19,329 bases of DNA from NCBI GenBank assembly GCA_004151065.3, contig NWUY0300006574.1:1-19329 (forward strand), given 5' to 3'. Positions 18,357-19,329 of the stretch are shown in pieces. The notes beneath the pieces are model-generated. The model ran no database searches. It saw nothing but the letters and a program-made list of their open reading frames with translations, and was not told the origin of the DNA. The DNA is from Larix sibirica. Taxonomy: Eukaryota; Streptophyta; Pinopsida; Pinales; Pinaceae. Made by a program: the position numbers and the translations under genes. Positions within the stretch are counted from its first letter, which is position 1. Each line of letters starts with the position of its first letter.

Positions 18357-18397
18357 ATATCGAATATTTAGTGTATATATATATATATATATCGAAT
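18357..18397. repeat. (TA)n microsatellite flanked by ATATCGAAT repeats
   Basis: ATATCGAAT occurs on both sides of a TA tract (18374-18392). The direct repeat could come from slippage or be an old target-site duplication. Confidence 0.75.
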
Positions 18398-18699
18398 GGT
18401 CTCCATAGGTGATAGGCCATGCATTTTCATTAGGTCATGTCTCTTACTTAAAGATATGTCCATTAACTAATTAATATTATATTTATTGTTTATTATNATT
18501 TAATATTTGTATATATTATGTATATTGCATTGCCTTCCTTAAACATGCTTTGTCCTCAAAGCTTAATTATTGAAAAGCTTCCTTTTTAACTCTCGTTCTA
18601 GCTCACAATGTCTTCTCAAAATCTTATGTTCTTGTAATTATGACAGTTGATGAAATAAGATGATATGAGTTACGAATTTAGAAGTAAAATTGTTGTATT
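18398..18699. other. AT-rich spacer with an ambiguous base
   Basis: This stretch holds the n at 18497 within TATTATNATT. The Gag-like frame of the right end becomes unreadable here (several stops). No separate feature is recognised. Confidence 0.4.
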
Positions 18700-18716
18700 G
18701 ATTGTGACTCGATTCA

Positions 18717-19328
18717 CCCCAAGTTGTTCTTTACTGGAACTTTTTGTTCAATGACGTTTTGGATGGAAATTTTGGTTTTCGGTATCCACATAAGTTGTTG
18801 ATTTTGTCTCTCTTCTTTTTTACATTTGTAGTTCGTATGTTTTAAAGAAAAATATTGTTTATGTATCTTTTGACCTTGTTGTTATTCATATCGATTCTTG
18901 TGATTTCGATGACGATAATACATCATAATATTTTGTGATTATCTTTTGGCACCGTCTTCTCTTGATTTTTGTGATAATGTGTCAATATAAGCATTCTTCT
19001 AAATTTGAGCGCCGGCTAACTCTATATTGGTTCCCTTCTCCGAGGTTTGGATTTGTTCCTTTGATGATGTCACTATTTCAATGTGCTTGGTCATGGTTTC
19101 TTTATTGACCTTAGATTCTTTGTTGGTAAGTTGTTCTACCCTTTCTTGTAATAACTTTTTTTTATTCTTTAGCTTCTTAATTTCCGTAATTAAGCATTGA
19201 TTATGTTGTTGTAAACGTAAAATTTCTTCATTGTTATATAACTTTTTAACTTTGTTCTTAAGGTTGAGGTTTCCTAATTGCGCTTATTTTAATTTTTCGA
19301 TTTGCTCAAGCAACCTCTGATTGTAATA
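18717..19328 (-). pseudogene. Gag-like coiled-coil remnant of a copia-type retroelement
   Basis: One - strand frame can be read from the window edge (codon at 19328-19326) to the TGA at 18716-18714, about 204 codons, without a frameshift. Four in-frame stops fall inside it, at 19286, 19001, 18941 and 18884 (codon starts). The longest open part (19283-19002, 94 codons) is rich in Leu, Lys, Glu, Gln and Asn with heptad-like spacing: N-L-N-L-K-N-K-V-K-K-L-Y, L-I-T-E-I-K-K-L-K, L-L-Q-E-R-V-E-Q-L. After it come M-Y-Y-R-H-R-N-H-K-N-R-Y and then L-M-W-I-P-K-T-K. In copia Gag a coiled coil is followed by a CCHC zinc knuckle and a V-W-V-P-K linker. The R-H-R-N-H stretch fits a decayed knuckle whose Cys codons have mutated (CGT from TGT). 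The family assignment is an inference from this order. The N-terminal part lies beyond the window. Confidence 0.5.
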
Positions 19329-19329
19329 T

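Noticed and set aside
1-19329. tRNA or rRNA genes.
   Set aside because: No cloverleaf with A and B box consensus and no conserved rRNA segments were seen on either strand; the TGGTATCAGAGC at 17526-17537 is a primer-binding site, not a tRNA gene.

Overview
This window looks like intergenic nuclear DNA from a large, repeat-rich plant genome. The evidence is an AT-rich, gene-poor sequence filled with decayed LTR-retrotransposon parts, a tRNA-iMet-type primer-binding site of the plant Ty1/copia kind, long tandem arrays, microsatellites, and a broken copy of the eukaryotic release factor eRF1. The density and age of the repeats would suit a gymnosperm or another large-genome plant, but that is only an inference. 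I see no intact protein-coding gene, tRNA, rRNA or CRISPR array. One ambiguous base (n) lies at 18497.

Layout. 1-1161: tail of a Ty1/copia element on the + strand (integrase C-terminal fragment, polypurine tract, 3' LTR). 1185-1870: about 12 units of a ~55-bp minisatellite in which each unit is a GGAAGG/CCTTCC hairpin. 1870-2298: a retroelement module (module A) whose partner (module B) lies inverted at 9571-10585. 2300-4035: nothing recognised except a small two-copy repeat. 4040-8820: the most distinctive part of the window, a tandem array with a ~1.31-kb higher-order repeat that is itself built from about seven diverged ~187-193-bp monomers, in four copies with indels. 9571-10585: module B on the - strand, holding a frame-broken RNase H domain. 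10791-11165: a second minisatellite with an exact 45-bp period, which keeps a 15-residue repeat open on the - strand. 11330-13380: nothing recognised. 13380-14345: eRF1 pseudogene with its GGQ motif still readable. 14868-15064: recent 100-bp tandem duplication. 15787-16665: a TATA-type promoter candidate below two 27-bp repeats, then a possible exon whose splice donor lies in a 57-bp tandem duplication. 17283-17537: triplicated pyrimidine-tract module and a - strand primer-binding site. 17541 to about 17930: likely LTR remnant with microsatellites. 18043-18341: second RNase H fragment (- strand). About 18700-19328: - strand Gag-like coiled-coil remnant with stops but no frameshift.

The parts do not form a working pathway. 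They record successive retroelement insertions, internal deletions and tandem amplification. The observations most worth following up are the nested higher-order satellite, the inverted pair of minisatellite-plus-RNase H modules (one copy has lost about 0.6 kb and gained a fused open frame), the 45-bp coding-phase minisatellite and the eRF1 pseudogene.
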